Assembly: GCA_964542475.1 (NCBI GenBank) | Contig: CAZIUL010000034.1 | Coordinates: 1 to 43,276 of the forward strand | DNA length: 43,276 nt | Direction: 5' to 3' | DNA from: CAZIUL01 sp964542475 | GTDB taxonomy: Bacteria > Planctomycetota > B15-G4 > CAYZWU01 | Shown: in pieces, positions 40,696 through 43,276 of the stretch | Layout of the letters: each line of letters opens with the position of its first letter | Numbering within the stretch: position 1 is the stretch's first letter | The notes under the pieces: generated by a model | Told to the model about the DNA's origin: nothing | The model's database searches: none | The model's input: only the letters and a program-made list of their open reading frames with translations | Made by a program: the position numbers and the translations under genes

Positions 40696-41793
40696 ATGAA
40701 GTACTTAGTGTTCATCGTTTTTGTCACTGTTATTACAGGTTTGCTTTTTTGGAGCGATCTGTTCGATACCACGGAAGAGGTTGCAGGCTCCGATACGACG
40801 AAGGAACCGGTCAAAATTGTAGTGCAGGATGAGGTAACAGATACTCAAGAAAAGAAAAGGGACGATGCCCCTTTGTTGAGCGATCTTGTTGCTGCGGGAA
40901 GATGGGATGATGCGCTTTCAGCGATTGATTCTTCAAAGAAGGGTACCAGCGAAGAAGGCGCGCAGGAGCTGTCCGTGAAGAACCTGTGCCTTCTTGAGCT
41001 GAAGCGATTCGATGATGCCGAAGGTGTGCTTGACAAGCTCATCGAAAAGGCCCCATCCTCGGTTGCTGCGGTAAAGGCGGCGCTTGTTACAGCAGGGAAA
41101 AGCACAGCATCCTCTTCGAGGAAACGCGTGCTACTAAGCCGTGTTGCGTCCGGATTTGGGCATCTGGACGATGATGACACGCAGGCTTTAGTTGAGCTGT
41201 TGGAAAAGATTAATTCTGATCTTCCGGCATCGATCGAAGGGTTGGTCACCGTGGATGAGTACAAGGTTGTTCCCAACGATTCTCTCTGGAGCATATGCCG
41301 GAAGTACAAGGAAAAAAACAACATCGAGGCAGGTCTCATCAGGCTACTGAATGCGCTTGATGGAGACCGGATATATCCGGGACAGATACTCAAGATTCCC
41401 CATGAGAAGATCTCGATTCGGATCTGGAAAAAAAACTGGCTCATGGTTGTATTTCTGGGAGACAAGCTGCTGGAAGCTCACCGTGTCGGCCTTGGTAAGG
41501 GTGGGTGTACACCAGAGGGGAAGTTCTTGATAAGGACACGTCTGAAAGATCCTGACTGGTACTCGGAGCAGCATGGGAAACTGATTCCGTATGGGGATCC
41601 CATGAACATCCTGGGTACGCGTTGGTTGGGTTTCGAAAACCGTAATAACGCAAGAGGGGTTGGAATCCACGGTACAATAGATCCTGATAGCATAGGCAAA
41701 AACATGTCAAGTGGGTGCATCCGTCTCACCAACGAAAACATCGAGAAGTTGTTCGAGATCATTGCCCGAGGAACAACAGTCGAGGTCTTGTAG
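40696..41793 (+). CDS. LysM and L,D-transpeptidase (YkuD) protein
   Basis: 365 aa from ATG 40696 with GGAGG at 40686-40690. An N-terminal signal anchor ('YLVFIVFVTVITGLLFW') exports it. A helical region with TPR-like pairs (about 55-160) is followed by LysM ('YKVVPNDSLWSICRKYKEKNN...IYPGQILKIP'), which binds peptidoglycan. The YkuD domain has His325 in 'VGIHGT' and catalytic Cys341 in 'MSSGCIRL'. It would make 3-3 cross-links or attach proteins to the wall. The open frame extends 79 codons upstream, but this is the leader RNA and has no ribosome site. Expression is probably controlled by that leader. It ends 61 nt from a convergent epimerase gene. Confidence 0.92.
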   Translation: MKYLVFIVFVTVITGLLFWSDLFDTTEEVAGSDTTKEPVKIVVQDEVTDTQEKKRDDAPLLSDLVAAGRWDDALSAIDSSKKGTSEEGAQELSVKNLCLLELKRFDDAEGVLDKLIEKAPSSVAAVKAALVTAGKSTASSSRKRVLLSRVASGFGHLDDDDTQALVELLEKINSDLPASIEGLVTVDEYKVVPNDSLWSICRKYKEKNNIEAGLIRLLNALDGDRIYPGQILKIPHEKISIRIWKKNWLMVVFLGDKLLEAHRVGLGKGGCTPEGKFLIRTRLKDPDWYSEQHGKLIPYGDPMNILGTRWLGFENRNNARGVGIHGTIDPDSIGKNMSSGCIRLTNENIEKLFEIIARGTTVEVL

Positions 41794-41794
41794 A

Positions 41795-41810
41795 GCGACC
41801 GGCCGGTCGC
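41795..41810. terminator. 16-bp perfect palindrome between convergent genes
   Basis: GCGACCGGCCGGTCGC (41795-41810) is a perfect palindrome two bases after the L,D-transpeptidase stop and 46 nt from the convergent epimerase gene. No T-run follows on either side, so it is a candidate bidirectional hairpin rather than a classical terminator. Confidence 0.35.
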
Positions 41811-41855
41811 CCGTACACCCGATCCCGATATAGAATCCGATTTCAACAGCTTCTG

Positions 41856-42539
41856 TCACAGGTACTTTTCCGGGGCATCCATGACGGCTTTCGGCAGGCC
41901 GATTCCACAAACGAAAACATCTCCACAGTATGCGGGGCCTTCTCCTACCAGAAACCCTTTTTTGGCAAAAGCGAATGTCACGGTTTCTACAGCCCTGATT
42001 GCAGCTCCCATGGGTATGCCTGTGTCTGAGTTCAAGCCTGAAGGAACGTCTACCGCAATGAACGGCAGGTTGAGATCGTTGACCTGCTCGAAGAGCTCAG
42101 GATAAATCCCCCTGAGCTCAGTGGTGAGCCCGGTTCCGAAAACCGCATCGAGATAAACCGAGCATGAACTGTTTCTCAGAATTGTGATGATCCTGTCCGT
42201 TTCAGTACATTCATGGATAGGTATTCCTATATCATGGGCAATTTTAAAGTTCGTAGCTGCTTCTGATTCGGCCTTTATAGATATACCGTTGCCAATGAGC
42301 AGGATCTCAGGTTTATGGCCGTGGTTGTGAAGATGACGTGCTGCAGCGAATCCATCTCCACCGTTGTTACCTTTTCCGCACAGGAACATAACCCTTTGTG
42401 CAGGCTTTTTCAGCCTCGAGAGCAGATGCTTTGCCAGCCCCAGAGATGCATGTTCCATCAAAATCAAGCCGGGAATTGAAAAAACATTTTGAGCTATCAG
42501 GTCTAACCTTCTTATATCACTGGTGTTAAGATGTTTCAT
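41856..42539 (-). CDS. nnrE: NAD(P)H-hydrate epimerase, YjeF N-terminal domain only
   Basis: 227 aa; interconverts the R and S forms of damaged NAD(P)HX so that the dehydratase can repair them. The family blocks 'FLCGKGNNGGDGFAAARHL', 'YLDAVFGTGLTTELRG', 'IAVDVPSGLNSDTG' and 'TFAFAKKGF' are all present. In many bacteria it is fused to the ADP-dependent dehydratase NnrD; here the protein ends after the epimerase and no NnrD gene is in the window. The start ATG at 42539 is preferred over an in-frame TTG at 42557; neither has a strong ribosome site. Confidence 0.88.
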   Translation of the reverse strand: MKHLNTSDIRRLDLIAQNVFSIPGLILMEHASLGLAKHLLSRLKKPAQRVMFLCGKGNNGGDGFAAARHLHNHGHKPEILLIGNGISIKAESEAATNFKIAHDIGIPIHECTETDRIITILRNSSCSVYLDAVFGTGLTTELRGIYPELFEQVNDLNLPFIAVDVPSGLNSDTGIPMGAAIRAVETVTFAFAKKGFLVGEGPAYCGDVFVCGIGLPKAVMDAPEKYL

Positions 42540-42874
42540 CGGGTGTGGGCTATCCAACTGATAAAAGTTATTGAAAATGAATGAAAACTTTCTAAGATTA
42601 TGCTCATTCAGGGTTTCTAATCAACCGAAATAACGTTGGTTAAAATATTTCGAAAAGTTTTGTTTTTGTGTTGACCCGTTGTTTGAGATAGGTTATTTTT
42701 TTTCTTTTCGCTATAAGTGTAAAAGTGGTTGGGATTTTTATACCTCGCTTTTAACTTCTTAAATATCAAGTTCTTTGACAAAATGGCAGCCTGGATACAT
42801 GAACGTGTGAGCGACTTCAATATTTTCCTTTGATGTCGTTTCAAATTAGTAGTAGTTCAAACTTTTCAATTAAT
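42540..42874 (+). promoter_or_regulatory. rRNA promoter and leader
   Basis: TTGACC (42671-42676) and TATTTT (42694-42699) are 17 nt apart in an AT-rich stretch about 175 nt before the 16S start. GTTCTTTGACA at 42770-42780 resembles the boxA antitermination signal (TGCTCTTTGACA) of rRNA leaders, so the TTGACA inside it is less likely to be a separate -35. A 75-codon open frame on the minus strand (42617-42844) has no ribosome site and is not a gene. No tRNA is seen in the leader. Confidence 0.5.
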
Positions 42875-43276
42875 ACAATGAAGGGTTTGATCCTGGCTCA
42901 GAACGAACGCTGGCGGCGTGGCTTAGGCATGCAAGTCGAACGAGAAAGTTCCCTTCGGGGGGCGATTAAAGTGGCGAAAGGGTGAGTAATATATGGATGA
43001 CTTACCCTCGAGACGGGGATAACAACTCGAAAGGGTTGCTAATACCCGATGGTTCCGATTGCTTTAGGGCTTTCGGATAAATGGTGCTTCCGCTCGAGGA
43101 GAGGTCCATGTCCTATCAGCTTGTTGGTAAGGTAATGGCTTACCAAGGCGATAACGGGTAGCCGGACTGAGAGGTTGGCCGGTCACACTGGGACTGAGAC
43201 ACTGCCCAGACTCCTACGGGAGGCTGCAGTCGAGAATCTTCCGCAATGGGCGCAAGCCTGACGGAGCGACGCCGCG
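42875..43276 (+). rRNA. rrs: 16S ribosomal RNA, 5' part (cut by the window end)
   Basis: About the first 400 nt. TTTGATCCTGGCTCAG, GGCATGCAAGTCGAACG, ACTGAGAGG, ACTGAGACACTG and CTCCTACGGGAGGCTGCAG (the 338-region site) are all present. The start was set by aligning the bases before TTTGATC with E. coli position 1. Helix-specific bases after the 338 site ('GTCGAGAATCTTCCGCAATGG') are of the kind found in Planctomycetes, Verrucomicrobia and several candidate phyla rather than Proteobacteria. The rest of the gene and the rrn operon lie beyond the window. Confidence 0.97.

Noticed and set aside
42775..42780. TTGACA as a second rRNA promoter -35
   Set aside because: It is embedded in a boxA-like GTTCTTTGACA and no good -10 lies at 16-18 nt.
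42617..42844. 75-codon minus-strand open frame in the rRNA leader
   Set aside because: It has low-complexity Lys/Asn composition, lies over the rRNA promoter and boxA, and has no ribosome site.
1..43276. CRISPR arrays, prophage or transposase genes
   Set aside because: No regularly spaced repeats, phage structural genes or transposase motifs were seen; only the non-coding palindromic elements suggest mobility.

Overview
The window is 43 kb of bacterial chromosome, densely coded, of moderate G+C by eye, ending inside the first ~400 nt of a 16S rRNA gene. The 16S 5' part, a 58-residue basic protein of a type known from Planctomycetes/Verrucomicrobia/Chlamydiae, a PPi-type phosphofructokinase, TPR-bearing Ser/Thr kinases and a secreted beta-helix protein all suggest a member of the PVC superphylum or a neighbouring uncultured phylum. 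The exact phylum cannot be named by eye. No tRNA gene, CRISPR array, prophage or transposase gene was seen.

Layout. (1) 0-3.2 kb: a membrane Ser/Thr kinase with TPRs, divergent from a phosphofructokinase. (2) 3.4-6.9 kb: a tight operon of a GntR/YtrA-type regulator, ABC ATPase, ABC permease and a membrane protein with a HEAT-like tail, with a recognisable promoter and operator-like palindrome. (3) 7-14.6 kb: a secreted beta-helix protein, a methyltransferase/YkgJ pair, a GH127 glycosidase, a DUF72 protein and a succinate-semialdehyde-type dehydrogenase. (4) 14.6-21.8 kb: a parvulin-type isomerase, a single-domain ClpC-like AAA+ protein divergent from a second Ser/Thr kinase, a TPR/HExxH protein, a membrane-anchored SPOR-like protein and the small basic protein. 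(5) 22-27 kb: an aminotransferase, QueE-like radical SAM enzyme, Der GTPase, DUF1848 protein and a lipoprotein. (6) 27-40.3 kb: surface glycan genes: an O-antigen ligase/polymerase-like protein, an esterase and ThiI, then a seven-gene run of Wzm/Wzt-type ABC exporter, three GT2 glycosyltransferases, a PIG-L deacetylase and a GT4-PIG-L fusion. (7) 40.3-43.3 kb: a structured leader RNA with a terminator before a LysM/L,D-transpeptidase gene, NAD(P)HX epimerase, and the rRNA promoter with the start of 16S.

Three non-coding elements of about 175-180 bp (14646-14825, 20599-20773, 26424-26602) share imperfect terminal inverted repeats, an internal hairpin and TA-bounded ends, so they look like a small non-autonomous (MITE-like) family. 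A 17-bp remnant of the same end sits between der and the DUF1848 gene and contains both of their stop codons. Copy A contains the stop codon of the parvulin gene.

Functionally, the 27-40 kb block assembles, de-N-acetylates and exports a surface polysaccharide. The isomerase, L,D-transpeptidase, SPOR-like and lipoprotein genes point to envelope maintenance, and the two kinases and the ClpC-like unfoldase to signalling and protein quality control. The most interesting leads are the TA-bounded palindromic element, the leader RNA upstream of the L,D-transpeptidase, the GT4-deacetylase fusion and the ClpC-like protein with an unrecognised N-terminal domain.
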